From: Urophycis tenuis
Taxonomy: Eukaryota > Chordata > Actinopteri > Gadiformes > Phycidae
Assembly: GCA_036785325.1 (NCBI GenBank)
Contig: JAXIVH010000008.1
Span: 9,900,395-9,964,394 of the forward strand
Direction of reading: 5' to 3'
DNA length: 64,000 nt
Both the position numbers and the translations under genes were made by a program. Positions 25,477 to 39,800 of the stretch are shown here, in pieces. Within the stretch, counting starts at the first letter, position 1. Every line of letters starts with the position of its first letter. The notes under the pieces were generated by a model. The model had not been told where the DNA came from. It ran no database searches and saw nothing but the letters and a program-made list of their open reading frames with translations.

Positions 25477-26178
25477 GTCGTCATCATCATTATCATCATT
25501 CAAGTAGTGTTCAACAACAAACAGTAACTTCTTTAGTTTTTTTCTATTGGATTTTATATTTATTACATTTATAGCCTGGTTTTATTTTTGTCGCCTCTCA
25601 GCCTCATTCATGAAAAATCAAGAAAATTATATTCTGGATGTTTAGTGCTGTCGGTGGTCTGTTTCAGCTAGAGAAGGCAATGGATGTAGCTATAATTTGT
25701 CACGTTTTTTTTTCATATTGGTTTGTGGTAAGTAGGCTACTTTACGTATTTATGAATTCAATGTGCCCTGTGTTCCTGTAAGGGCGGTTAATGTAGCGCG
25801 ACATGTTGCTGCTGCAGAATACAGCAGCTGAAGGGCTGGACATTCGAACCTTGGACCCTGTCTTCCAACACCACTAGCTAAAGGACACAATTGGAGGAAC
25901 TCCACATTTTGTTAGAAGGGCCCGTTTGTATTTTTCTCTTGAGTGTATTGCTTTGTAGCCTATTTGTATTTTGTGGATAAAGTGGATAATTGTTTCTGAC
26001 CTGTTCCTGGAAACTTTAATGTCAGTTTGGAATTGAGGGACAGTTTGACTTGTCCACTTGAAATGTAGATGTGGCCAGTCTGGTGATAAGCAGTGTATAT
26101 TTTTCAAGAGGCCACCCTGTAAGTTCTCAGGTCTTTGTGTTGCTCTTCACCAGTCCCAGGTGGGGTGTGTGAGTGTGT

Positions 26179-26227
<49 letters not shown>

Positions 26228-26580
26228 GGGGGGGGGGCAACTATTAGTAGTTTCGATAGTTTCGTCTCGAACTGAATGTTTAGTGTGTTATATTTATTGA
26301 TACACGCCAGGCGTGATGACGTATAACCGTTCTGGGGGGCGGGGCGCATGATGAAGTTCACAACCCACCAGTGGCTTCACTGTTTTCTAACCCCATCGAA
26401 TAAACGCACAAGCACAGTACGTGCACGCCACGCACACGCGAATGCATTTTACTCAATTGCCTTTCAAACATGTTTACCGTTTTATGTCCAGGTGTCGCTG
26501 AATGGTTAAAGATCTTGTCGATGGCTGAGCTGCGCAACAAAGTGTACTATAGTTTAAAAAATAAATAAATAATAATTGTA
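23721..26580. other. Intergenic, microsatellites only
   Basis: Contains an (ATC)n run at 25421-25500 and a (GT)n run followed by about 27 G at 26165-26237. No coding exon with splice sites was found. The right end leads into the tmem263 promoter region. Confidence 0.5.
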
Positions 26581-27616
26581 GGCGTCTTTTTGTGAGGTGA
26601 CGCAAGATCCGGAGCCGTGTGTTGGGGGTCTAGTGGAGGCTCGGGGTAGGTTTAGTGAAGGCGCCACGTCGGCAAAACCAGCACGATGATGCTGTACTTA
26701 CGGGGAACACTTTGAAACGACAGCTGTACGGCGTTTGGCGAAGATATCCACACTCCTGCAAAAAAGTCGCAGGCGTCAGAAGAACCTGATAAAAGGTTTC
26801 AAAGGGGAGGCTGGCCGAGCCCTTCTCTTGATTCACCAGCCAGGTGCACTTTAAAGTGAATTCAAGTCCCTTCTGAAGCCTCCATAAGCCAGCCGTTGCT
26901 GCGATGGTGAAGGTAATTAACTGTTCGTTGATATATCTAATCTTTTTTAGTGTTAAGGATAACTTCTCTTTCAACATCCTATACAATTGTTTACGTTAAA
27001 GTTTGACTGTTGTTCGAAGACGACATTCTCTACTTTGATAGCATTGTAGAAGTTTCCAGAACCCTACGGTACTTACCACAGTACATTAACAGGGGAAAAT
27101 GGCTTTGTTGTGTCTTTAAACGGGGCACTGTTTCCAAACAAAGTATTTACTTTACTTTACTTTGCTTTATTTGACAAATAGGCGATGTGCGTCAGATCGT
27201 TTGACGTTGCATAATGGTCGCTGTATTTCTGCCCATTTTCAACGTGGCAGTCACGGCGCCTTTAGATATCAGGCCAATATATTTATATATATACTGTGGT
27301 CCAGTCCGAAGTGATGCTTTTTCACCACCAAACGCTGTTTGTTCGATGGAGGTCACGACCCTCACGTCAGCCACACGTGAGGGTCGCCACCATCGCCCCA
27401 CCGATCGACCTGTCTTTGCTAATTGGGAAAACTGCATTAACAATAGGCCTTTAAATAAAAGAGCTGCCTAAAAAAACTATGGTATTTCATGTCAGAAATG
27501 CCCAGGCTCTGATCTGTAGTCTTCCCTACGAGGAGGGCGGTTTTTGTGTACGTATTAATTTCTACGTCGAACTTTTCCAGAACGCGAACAGCGTGAGCTC
27601 CGAGGAGCAGCCTGGG

Positions 27617-30600
27617 ATGAGCGTCCCGGTGGAGAACACGGTGTGCTCTGAGAACGACCCAGCAGCAGGTAGGCCTCAGGTCCAGCTCACTGGAATAATG
27701 TGTGTCTGTGTGTCCATGAGATAGCAATCTTCTTATTGGGTGTAGTCTAGGCTTCAACTGATTATTTGACCCTAGTTCCATTTGTATTATTATTTATGGG
27801 TAAGTAGGTTATTAAGCCTTTCAGGGGCAAGTAGCCTATGTGTAAACGACTGCTTTAGTTTGAACGTCCAAGGTGAAATTAACTTAGATCCACAAAATGT
27901 CCAGCTCTGCTAGGACTTCCATTATAGTTGGCTGCTTTCCTTAAATGTCCAGTGTGTAGAACTGAACTCGAAGCAACTTCTTTTTAGTGACATATTAAGT
28001 CAGAATAGTCTCAATAAACAAAAACGCCAGTTTCCGCAATTGTATTCCAATACATGTAGGCCTGTTGGTATTTTTTTGGTTGACATTGACAGCCTTTTTA
28101 AAGGACAAGGTCTGTATATTTTGATGGTTTTCATTGCTGTGAAATTGCTGAACTAAATTAAAAATTAATAAACTAAACAAATAAACGTTCTACCACTCTA
28201 CATATGAAACAAGACTAAGGCAGGAGAAGTAAGCAAACCACTACAATACCCAACTCTGCCTCCATTATCTCTAAGCGCAAATATTTTCTGAAAATGTATC
28301 TCGATATTTGAATTGATCAAAAGGAGAGCTCCAATTTCACATTCGTTTTGCTTGAAAGATGAGTTGAGAATGGCAAAAACCGGTGTTTTTTGGTAACATT
28401 CAAACCACAGTTGTGTTGTTTTGCAAAAAGTGCCATTTCAACAAACCAACAAATCAACATCTACAGACCAATAGAGGCTGCAAAACCCACAAATTGATTT
28501 AGAAGGTGCACTTTCTACTGCAGCCATGATAAACCAACCGTTGCAATGGTGAAGTTAATGGTCATTGATGCCTAATTATATGTGCCATATCATTCTAAGT
28601 AGTAATGCAGGTGCTAGTCGCCTCTTGTTCAATAACTTGTTAAATAGTTGAATAATCTATTTCTCATTACTGAAATAATGGCAGAGGTGAGCAGGACAAC
28701 GTCATTGTAAATGATATGTAAATAAGTGATGTCTATCTATCCTGCTGGCTTGTTGAAACTTGAAATATTTCAGTTGGCCAAAGACTAATCTCTGATTCAG
28801 AAGTTCGACTGCTATTGCCAAAGTTCAGGTGTGAAACGTTACAGCGCGTTGACAAGAGTGTGAGGGAGGAACTCATTTGCGAGTGGCACATGATTTTAAG
28901 AAGTGTATTTCTACAGTGGCCAGCCTCCCAAACCGGTTGGATTTTAAACTTCTACAGACACTTTGTCTTAAAGGTGGTGTCTGAACTGGATGTTTTGGCT
29001 GGCTGTAGGAAAGCTTTAGTTTTCCGGTGTTAACCAAGGTTTGTGTTTGCTGTTTGCCAAGGAAGGACACCACAATGGGCTGATGGTCCTGTTGTTGTAG
29101 TTATGAGTCTTCTGGATCCAAGATGAAATGTATAACATGTAAAATCTTTGCATTAATACATCTATTATCTCAATATGTTTCCAACAATAGTCAAACCCAT
29201 AGAAATCTGTATCCATTTGGTCCCATGTCAATTGTGTCATATGCTCTTTTCCCCCGAACCTCAGAGGAAAACCGTGAACAGTATTCCAGTCGAGAACTTA
29301 TTTATTTGAAGGATATTTCAATATTGATCTAGCTTAATGTGCTACTTTGACAAGTGGCTCATGCCAGCCATAAGCTAAGGCAGTGTTTCCCATACAATAG
29401 CTTGACTTGGACCAGTCATTTGTAAAAAAAAAAAAAAAAAAAACTTTTTTAACTTTTTAAAATGAATGTAATTTCATTGTATACACACACACACACACTG
29501 GCAATGAGCCGATTCATGTGTGTGAATACACCCTCCTCTCTGCGCCCACTCTGAGTCAAAATGATGTTCTGTGCGGGAGGAAGGGTTGTTGTTGGCTTGT
29601 GCGTTACGTCCACACGATCGTCCACTGGCCATGCAGTTCTTCACCTGCTTCTTCCTGCTGCACTGCAGGATACACTTCTAAACAGCCATTTTAATCCGTT
29701 GGGAACACTTTGAAAATGTGAGACCGTTCTTTAGTTGAATTTTAGTTAGGCTATTGTTTAGGGAAGGGTACTCTGTAATTCAAACTATTGTGTAGAAATA
29801 TGGACCAAATGATGGCTTTATAGAGAGGAGTGCTGCTGTCTCCTGGGCAGTTTTATACTCCTCGACACTCAGGGCTCAAGTGAATACTAAGTAATCGAGA
29901 CTTTAGTTCCCTAGATCACAGTGAACAGTAGATGTAATGACATAATGTGAGTAAACGTAACGGAAATGAAACTTTAATAATCTCATCTATGAACATGATT
30001 TATCATGTTCATGGATGAGTCATGAGTCGCAATGATGGTGCAGACAACAACTCCTATGTTCCCATGCTAGTCATCAAATCACCTTTTGTCATTCTTGTAC
30101 TGTAGTTGACTGGCAGAAATGACTTATTATATCTTTTTACTGACCCTTTTAATGGTCAGGTTATTTCCAGTCGTGATCCATTCCATGTAATGCAGATCCC
30201 CGCCACCAAGAACTTGATTGGTCAAAACAAATTGCGAAAGAATGGGGAAACACCCTGCTTTGGAGCTCGTCGGCCATCAGGTTTTAGTTTGAATCTAAAA
30301 TCTGATTTGTGAGACGAGCCAAAAACAAACCATGGCCTCTGTGTTTGAGTATAATGTAAATTGAGTCAATAAACCGGGGAGTTTGCGCTATTTTCTCTAC
30401 GGTTTATGAAAATGTGTGTCTGCCATTGTGAGGGAGAACCTCATAACCACATATTACTGCCAAAATCATGAGCCAAACTAACCTCATGTGCGCACACAAC
30501 TAATGCATCCAGGCACACAAATGTGTTCATTTACTGCAATTGTACTGCCTTTCACTCAAGGAAAATCCTTTAATTGAGCCGACTCATATGGTGCAGCAGC

Positions 30601-32221
30601 ACCCTACTAATGCCTGCGCGCACAATTGCTGCTCTTGCTCTCAAATGACTCCTCTCACTTGGATATCTTTCCTTCGCAGAGATGGTTTTTCTTTTGGCAC
30701 TAAGAGGGCGGAGCCAGCCATGTTCGTTGTATCCGTGAATATGATTGGTTACATGTTGCAACAGTCCAAATCAAATCCATTTTATTTGTATAGTCTTCAA
30801 ATAGTCTGTATAGTTTAGTGTTACACCGTAGAGGGTTTGCAGGAGTTAAAACATTACTCTGTGTGTCATGAATAAAAGCAGCATCAGGTACAATGAACAA
30901 TAGTCTAAGCCTTGAAGATGAATACTATTTGATTATCAACTATATCAACAGACCACAAATATAATGATAAAAATTGCTAATCGGGTAATACTGAGTTACT
31001 AAAGCAGTGAGCCAAAATTTAAAGTCTGTATTGAATGAAAGGAATATACATGAATTGCCTCACTGTAGCTAGTGTAACGTGGATATTTAGTCTCATGATA
31101 AGATGACGATCATCTGATCAAAGTCTAATGATTCTGCACTGTCACTGTATCCTTGTTTCTTTCTACATATAGTAAAAACTAAATAGAAAAATGGCGTGGC
31201 TACATAAGGAGTTTCTACAGCTATATTTTGGGAATCAGAAAAGGAATCCGTTTTCTAATTGCGATAGGTTAGCAAACAATTACATTTAGGGATTCAATGG
31301 CCTATCTGACTCTGCCCACTTGCTTCCAAAAAGACAACCACCAGCGTAAACTCAAAATAACCTGTCTGAGGAACCCTACATTGCCAGAGAGAGGGCTTGA
31401 GTGATCCAATAACTAATATAGCCATGGGTACTACAAGTAACCTGCATTTTTGTTTCACTAAAAAGAAAAATGTGATCGACCGAATGATGTATTCCCTGTG
31501 CCACTTAGGGAAGAGATGCCCTGATTGGTCAGAAATGAGCCGGAAGCAGTCTGAAATCTAAATTGGCTCATCCAGAAGCAGGCACAGTCAGCTCCTAACA
31601 GATATTCTCACAGTGCATTTCATTTGCTGGTAGCTGAAGGATGGCTATGACATTTCTAACAAATTACACTCAAATAGTAGTGGTTAAATCTGCATTTTTT
31701 TTTTGTATTTGCATACAAATCCCATCCAAACAGAGGTATGCTTGTGTCAATATCACACAGTTGACTGTGCTCGAAAGATAATTGGAGTGCTAAGATCAAT
31801 TTGATGTGCTCCTAAGATAAATTCTAGCAACATTCTAAAACGGTGTCCCGCAAACTCTTGACAATTGAAACTACACCTCTCAGGATGATGGCAGGTTCCT
31901 AATCAAAAGGCTGTCTTCTTTCTCCTCAACACAGAGTCTGGCAAGGAGCACCCCGTGGCCCAGCCCGGCATGGTGTGGCGCGTGACCGGCGGATTATTCA
32001 ACGTCACCAAGGGTGTCGTGGGCGCTGCTGTTGGGGGCGTCGCTTGGGTGGGCGGCAAGAGCCTGGAGATCACAAAGTCTGCTGTGACCACGGTGCCGGC
32101 CGTGGGCGTGGGCCTGGTGAAGGGAGGCGTGTCAGCGGTGGCGGGGGGCATGTCCTCCGTGGGCTCAACGGTCGCCAACAAGGTGCCCTTCACGGCCAAA
32201 AGGAAAGACAAGGCCGAGTGA
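27617..32221 (+). CDS. tmem263: Transmembrane protein 263
   Basis: Two coding exons, 27617-27668 and 31935-32221, joined in phase, give 112 residues (human 116). The short N-terminus is poorly conserved. From about residue 29 the protein is almost collinear with human TMEM263: RVTGGLFNVTKGVVGA, GGVAWVGGKSLEITK, AVTTVPAVG, GLVKGGVSAVAGG and a basic tail ending KRKDKAE. Two hydrophobic, glycine-rich segments (about residues 38-55 and 68-90) fit membrane hairpins. TMEM263 is a small membrane protein linked to skeletal growth in chicken and mouse; its molecular activity is not well defined. The start ATG at 27617 is the only one in frame in its exon. The 4.3-kb intron holds repeats, including copy B of the hairpin-bearing repeat. 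Confidence 0.95.
29160..30125. repeat. Non-coding repeat unit, copy B (tmem263 intron)
   Basis: Diverged relative of 23230-23720, with the same landmarks in the same order (CTATTATCTCAAT, TTTCCAACAAT, GATATTTCAATATTGATC, CAGTGTTTCCCA, GACAACAACT, TGTTCCCATGCT, TGGCAGAAAT). It is longer because of a poly(A) run at 29424-29444, a (CA)n run near 29485 and extra sequence. The right-hand hairpin arm of copy A is absent. Confidence 0.55.
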
Positions 32222-32876
32222 AGAGAATTGTGTGGACTTTTTTCAACATTTCGGTATATTGCCCGACTCTGAGCCACAAAGGGCTCATCCATGTGGGTGG
32301 CCGGTCCTTGGTTTTTCAGTGTTCCAGAACGTTTCTTTCTCTTATGTACAGACCATTGAATTGCATGTGGATACTTTATACGGCTTGCTTATTTTTTAAG
32401 TGCGCTTTTGAGTCACGGTCAAAGAGGACCCTGAGTCCTGGACCGAGTCATTGACAGTGACTCAATGACTAGCCGTCGGGGCTCCAATACTCCAATATAC
32501 TGTTCTTAAAGGGGAAAAAGATGAACAGGTGTAGGCAAGTGTTAAATAACTACAAAATGAATAATTGGACCGTTGACACCTTTATGATCTTGTCATAAGT
32601 ACACAATTTTTTTGAGCAAGCGTCTCATAACATCATGACTAATTAGATGTCCAGTCGTATGCCTACTTACTGGAATTATAATTAAAACAACAACAAAAAA
32701 ACATTTCCTGATCTAATGGCTACCTTTTTTCCTGTCTGCCAGTCCAGGAGTACTTTTCCAGCATTTAGTTAGGATGACAACATTTCAATGCAAACTGTAA
32801 GTTATGTATATGCAAATCCATTGCTGATGGACATTTTTGATGTGAGTGTGAATGCTTTACTCGCCCTTTCAATAAA

Positions 32877-33552
32877 GAATTTGAGATAATGCAACCTACT
32901 TTTGTGTTTCCTCCAAGTTTTAGTTTAGTTTCTTATTTGATACTGAAATGTTCGGAAACCTGATCATTCTGCCATTTAGTTTCTGTACATCAACATCACT
33001 AATGTAAAAATTGACAGTGCTACTGATCTAAATGACATGCCATATGAAGCTTTAATGCTCAACAAGCCAGTTTGTCAATGAGCCTTGTCGTTGAGTAAAT
33101 GACAAGGCTCAAGGCAATACGTACACACTGCCTAAGACATTATCTAGCCCTCAAAGATGTACCATCCTGAATATGCACCTCGAGAGCTGGAATGACAAGG
33201 ACATTTTAGTCAGCAATTTATGCTGATCCAACTGACACGGTTGGAGACAAGGTGAGTGACAATTGTCTGCAATTGACTCCAACATAAGAATTTGGATATA
33301 CGAAACTTTGATATATCACAAGAAAACCAGTATTAGTAGGGTGTATGCATAGACTTCATCAAAAAAACATGAGATCTGATAAGAGATCTGCTTTTGAACA
33401 TGCACTGGTCTCAACAAAAGTGTGATAGCAGTGTGATAAAAAAATCTAGCAGAAGAGAGCAATATTTTGAAACCCACAAACATCCCCGCCACTCTGCTCC
33501 CTCCCTATGTTTCTCACAGCACGTTTGACTAAATTTGACCTACATATACAAC

Positions 33553-33583
<31 letters not shown>

Positions 33584-33897
33584 TAACACAATTGGAAATT
33601 GCTTTACTGTCGAGTTATTACAAATCTAAATTATATTAATGTAATATTTGTTATCAATAATTGTTATTATTCATGTTAATGTAACCTTTATGGATGTCTA
33701 AAATGCAAGTCGAGATTTTGCACAGCTTGTAAGCATGCAACAATCTATTTAATGCAGGCATATTGGCGAACACTTTGTTTGGGGTCCTCTATGAGCGCCA
33801 GTCGCATTCATTGTTGTTAGCAACTAAGCTAAGCGCTAAATGTTGTGGTTGTAGCTTTTTCATGAATAGTAAATAGTGCGAATCTCTGATTGCAAAC
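32877..33897. other. tmem263-rbbp5 intergenic region and rbbp5 promoter side
   Basis: About 1 kb between the tmem263 poly(A) signal and the rbbp5 start codon. Contains an (AAT)n run at 33553-33580. The 5' leader of rbbp5 lies in the last one or two hundred bases. No TATA box is obvious. Confidence 0.5.
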
Positions 33898-36800
33898 ATG
33901 AATTTAGAGTTACTTGGTAAGCAATGTATATATGTATATGTGTGTTTTATAAGTTGTTGCGATATGGCGGTTGGATATCTGTATTTGATCAATGTACTTT
34001 GAAGTACAGCTATTACAACCGATTAGCTACCTAGCTCAAAACATTGTTACTCTGTCAAACAAGGAGTTTGAAATGTCTTGGCATTGGACTTTCTATTTAT
34101 TGAACGGACAGTGTACCACGAACGGCTACGTATTGTTTATGCATTCGCATTTAAATTTAATCAATTTAACGTTTACTCTAATGAAAGAGAATGTGCTTCA
34201 TACTGATGGTTTGCTTTTCTGTCTAATAGAGTCGTTTGGACAAAACTACCCCGAGGTAAGTTAATTTACTAGCTCAATTTTTTGACAAACCACTCCGTAA
34301 TGCACTACTTATCACATATTGCGCCTTTTCATCGGTCGATCTGTGATGTTCCCTACCCAGTCCCGTGTGCCATTATTTCAATGCACCACAGATCTGTGAA
34401 AGTAGAGTGACCGGTGCAACTAGCGGGATACTGGTCTTATTGACTTCATATATTGCCATTCCAGTCACTGCTCGTTATTCAAAGACTAAAATGATGACAC
34501 CTGGATTCTACTGGCACATCAAACTTCTCAAATGTATACATGCAAATATAATCCATCGTATTTTAAGTCAAATGATGAACATGCACAGTACATACTCAGT
34601 GGTTATGGGATCACTATGTGACCAGTAAATATAAATGATTTAGATTGTGCTGGTTGACTTGTATTTACTGTAACTTATTTCGTTGTGTTTGTTTAATAAC
34701 TTTGACAGGAGGCTGATGGCACCCTGGACTGCATCAGCATGGCCCTCACGTGCACCTTCAACCGCTGGGGCACTCTCCTGGCTGTGGGTTGCAACGATGG
34801 CCGGATCGTCATCTGGGACTTCCTTACAAGAGGAATCGCTAAAATCATAAGTGCACACATCCACCCTGTGTGCTCTTTATGGTAAAATACATTGGAGCGT
34901 AATCAGTTTTATGTAGACTACTATATGCTCGCTTTTCCAGGGCTGCATGCATACATACATACATTCATACATACACCTCTGTCTTTACCATCTTACTCTC
35001 TTTTTCTAAACCTATAGTTGGAGTCGAGATGGCCACAAGCTGGTTAGTGCATCAACAGACAATATTGTGTCTCAATGGGATGTCCTGACTGGGGACTGCG
35101 ACCAGAGGTTCAGATTCCCATCGCCAATCTTAAAACTACAGTATCATCCAAGAGACCTGTAAGTGGAGCAATATGTGTAATGGTTTGTCATTAGTTCTAG
35201 AAGTTCAGTTCATTGCTTCAGACGCCACATGTTCGGTTGACCAAGCAGACGAGGGCTGTGATTATGTTGTTTTTGGTTCATGCCACCCATAGTTCAGGCC
35301 AGCAACGATAAGTTTAATCGGTATATGTATCTGATGCCTAGCAAGATGCATCAGTTAGACTTGGGGTTTGAACACAGAATGTTTCGCCTGAGAACACCCC
35401 ATTTTAATGCTAATAAATTGTTGTTAAACAGTGAAAATAAAGGAAACCTATTCAGAAGCCTCCAAATAGACCTAAGACTATAGCCAAAAGGCTCGGAGAA
35501 TGCATGCGTAAAGGGATTACTGTTTCAGCAGTTTGAAGTCCATTTCATTAACACATTGTGTTTCTGTGTTTCAGGGACAAGGTTCTTGTCTGTCCCATGA
35601 AGTCCGCCCCGGTGTTGTTGACACTGTCAGACTCCAAACACGTGGTCCTGCCTGTGGACGACGACTCCGACCTCAATGTCGTCGCGGCTTTTGACAGGCG
35701 GGGCGAGTACATCTACACTGGAAACGCCAAGGGAAAGGTCAGGGTTACTTTGGTTATTTTCAGCGTTGTTGTCTGCACTGCAGCTTCTGCACCGACGCTG
35801 TCCTCTCCACACTCTATGTCTATGTCCGTACCCAATGCTGAAGCTGTAGTGCTGATATGACTTCACTTTAATAGCTTTCAAGCCAACAGCAGTAAACCTC
35901 TAATTTGGGGAAACTATTTGTTTTTCTGATCAATGACAAAGTTGTGGTGAGTATGGCGAGGAGCCTGAGATGGAAATAACATTGAAAGTCGTAATGAAAT
36001 TGCGTCACTAAGTAAGAAATGTTCCAGAGGTAAAAATTTGTCATTCGATTTAAAGATTAATGATAATAGTGTTACACACTTACCTTAACATTGCTAAATT
36101 GCTAAATCTGTTGGTCAGTCTGTTGGCTATTACAGACTGACAGTGTGACCTTTTTATTTTTGTTCACAATGCATCCCACATGGAACTATAGGGTTGAAGT
36201 CTAATGGGGTTGAAGTCTAATGGGGTTGAAGTCTAATGGGGTTGAAGTCTAATGGGGTTGAGGTCTAATGGGGTTTAAGTCTAATGGGGTTGAAGTCTAA
36301 TGGGGTTGAGGTCTAATGGGGTTTAAGTCTAATGGGGTTGAAGTCTAATGGGGTTTAAGTCTAATGGGGTTGAAGTCTAATGGGGTTGAGGTCTAATGGG
36401 GTTTAAGTCTAATGGGGTTGAAGTCTAACGGGGTTGAGGTCTAATGGGGTTGAAGTCTATGGGCTTGAAGCACAAATAGATGTGAGCCCCCCATCTTCTT
36501 GATTTCCTAAAGTGGAGCCAAAATACATCAAAATATGTTTGGAAAAACTCCAGCATTTTGCAACAAGATGCAACATATTGGTGGGATATATTCTGATGCG
36601 GTTTCTGCTGTTAATTTCTTATCTTCTTGCCTTCACATCCTGTAGATACTTGTCTTGAACACGAACACCCAGGAGCTTGTTGCCTCATTTAGAGTCACCA
36701 CAGGCACTAGCAACACCACAGCCATCAAGTCCATTGAGTTTGCACGCAAGGGCAGGTAAAGTATTCACATAAATTATTACAGTACTTTTAAATTGCTTAA

Positions 36801-39800
36801 CATACATTGACTTATTTATATGGCACAATATCCCTCTGTCCCTTTCCCAATTTGTTATCAAACACTAACCCCAGCTGATATTGAGAGTCTACATTAATCT
36901 TCGATCAGTGCAATACTCCTAGGCTAACCCTCACTCCCGCCTGTGTGTCCTTGCTACAGCTGTTTCCTGATAAACACCGCAGACAGGATCATCAGAGTGT
37001 ACGACGGCAGGGAGATCCTCACATGCGGCCGGGACGGTGAGCCGGAGCCCATGCAGAAACTCCAGGACCTGGTCAACAGGTGATTCCCACTGCAGCACGC
37101 CCCGCCACACGTTTAAACACAAACGACCCTACATGGGCTCCCGGGGTGTAATTACTCACCGTTATTTGTGATCAGGACTCCCTGGAAACGCTGCTGTTTC
37201 TCTGGCGACGGAGAGTACATCGTGGCAGGTTCGGCCCGGCAGCACGCCCTGTATATCTGGGAGAAGAGCATCGGCAATCTGGTGAAGATTTTGCACGGGA
37301 CAAGAGGAGAGCTGCTGCTTGACGTTGCTGTAAGGCAGTTTTTCACACTTGTGATGTATAAGAAATGTGTTTCAATTGGAAAAAGTGTAGAAACCTTCAT
37401 AAATGTAGCAGCCATTCAAAACACGTGGCAAGTCTTTTTAGTAACTTAGGAATGTGGTCCTTTCTAATGTATTTGCAAAACGCTTGGAATCTACAGTGAT
37501 TACGACTCAGTGAACCCGTTTGATGAGTAGGAGTTCTGCGTGGTTTTACCATAATGGCTTATGATGTTGAAAACACTGCCTTGACAAACACCAACACCCA
37601 ACTACTGAATGCTGGCCAACAACTACTTTACATGTTTGCCATCCAGCAGCCAACCATCACAAACGGTGTGGCACATTGGCCCCAGGTTGGCGCCTGATGG
37701 GGGGCCAGTGTGCCAGCATCTTTGTGTCTTCCGCAATTATCCTTTTTTTTAACTTGTTCACTGGGTGTGTGCAGTCTTATGTCTTTACCCTGTATGCACT
37801 CTTACCCGTCTCTAGTGGCATCCTGTGCGTCCAATCATTACCTCCATCTCCAGTGGCGTTGTGTCCATCTGGGCCCAGAACCAAGTGGTAGGGGACCTTT
37901 TTTTTAAATCGTGTGGTGGCTGTAGATTTGTGTGAACTATCTCCATCACTGCGTCACCAATTGCTTCTCCGGATGATAGGAAAACTGGAGCGCGTTCGCC
38001 CCGGACTTCAAAGAGCTGGACGAGAACGTAGAGTATGAGGAGAGGGAGTCCGAGTTCGACATTGAAGACGAAGACAAGAGTGAACCAGAGCAGACAGGTT
38101 GGCAAACTTTGCTTCAGCACACACACGATAGTCGTCAGTTGCTGCTGGTACTGCCCGAGTATGTTGCCTGTTGAGTGGATCATCTGGGGTACTTATGTGG
38201 GTCTGTCTGTGTGTTTCAGGTGGAGATGCTGCAGAGGATGAAGAAGTGGATGTTACCACCGTTGACCCAATTGTGGCATTTTGCAGCAGGTGAGTGATTT
38301 TCAAAGTAACAATCAGTTATTCATATGTGATGTAGCAAATTGTTGGTCCAACTTGTGCGTCATTATCTTATTGGTACTGGCCAGTAGTAGCTTAGAAACA
38401 TCTTTGCAGTATCTGCCTGATATGTAAAATAGGCCTCATAAGTATGACTACATTGTTGTAGTTAATTATGTGATCTCTGTCACGTTAGACCGACAGCCTC
38501 CTATAAGTGCTCTTTGGAGGCAGGGGAAGTATTCAGTCAGATGCAGTCTCTTGCAGTCTTCTGCACCTTTTTTTAAATGTTTTTGGGAGAGACTCTCAAT
38601 GGACTTGAGGCCAGACAGATCTGCTGGGAGAGGTTAAAAAACAAAAGTCAATTGAAGTAAAAGTTTGAATTGACCTAAGTGTGTGTGTGTGTGTGTGTGT
38701 GCGTGTGCGTGCGCAGTGACGAGGAGCTGGAGGACTACAAGGCCCTGCTGTACTTGCCCATCGCCCCAGAGGTGGAGGACCCCGAGGAGAACCCGTTTGG
38801 ACCGCCACCCGAGGCCTCGGGTCAGGTGACCCCCACAGAGGAGGGCCTGGGGACGGGTGACAAGAAGCAGCGGCAGCCGTCGGCCGACGGCGGGCCGGCT
38901 AAGAAGAAGGCGCGCACCACAACCATAGAACTACAGGGAGTGCCCAGTGACGGTGAGACAGGCTGACGGCACCACGGCTAGATGGAGCTTTTTTTTTCCG
39001 TTCGTCGCTCTTGTTAAGGCCCACTGCTCTTATGTACCATAGGATGGGTCAAATGCAGAGAACAAATTTCGTCCCCATATCAAAAAAAAATTACGAGAAT
39101 GACCAATAAAGGCCAAAAGGTCCTCTCTTAAATGGTACTTAAACGTACATGGTGAATTGAGTGACTTCACACACACGCGTGATCACAGCCATTGGTCTGA
39201 CCTGGACTGTCGCATCTCGTCTTCTCCCCTTCTCAGAGGTGCACCCCCTGCTGGGCGTGAAGGGGGACGGCAAGTCCAAGAAAAAGACCGCCGGACGGCC
39301 CAAAGGCTCCAAAGGTAAAGAGAAAGACTTCCCCTTCAGGCCCAAGGCGTTCCGGGGCGACCGGCCCGTCTTCGCCACCGAAGCGCAGTCTAGTACAGGG
39401 GCGGCGGGGGGAGCAGGAGGGATGAAGGGCAGAGTGGAAGCAGGCCTTGCCCCAGGTAAGGATGACGCGACCGCCCTCGGCGGGCCCCGGAGCTAGTGCT
39501 GCTTCGTCAAACGGCTCTGCATTACTACCAGCCCCGCAAAGCCACAGCTTTCTACTGTTTTGCTCATTGCTGACATCTCCAAATAATCATAAAAAACATA
39601 AATAAGCACAAAAAAAAAACTAAACGATTGTATTTGGGTTTTAATGCTGATATTGGCAATGAGAGAGCCCTAGAATCGCATATGCATTGTCCTTGAATGC
39701 AGCAATCTACACATCCTGAGTAACCAGTGACAAGTCACTGTTGATCACAATTAGTGAGTAATTGACACTACGGCTAATGTATTTACTTTTATAATGTACA

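Larger units (their letters stand above)
27581..32876 (+). other. tmem263: tmem263 transcript region seen here (second exon to poly(A) signal)
   Basis: The exon 27581-27668 has a good acceptor (CTTTTCCAG) and 36 bases of 5' leader, so at least one non-coding exon lies upstream, probably in the GC-richer stretch 26600-27000. The last exon runs from 31935 through about 650 bases of 3' untranslated sequence to an AATAAA at 32871-32876. Confidence 0.7.

Noticed and set aside
31975..32454. 159-codon frame overlapping tmem263
   Set aside because: Alternative frame of the real tmem263 exon.
36190..36467. CRISPR-like array
   Set aside because: Units are directly adjacent with no spacers, in a fish intron: a minisatellite.
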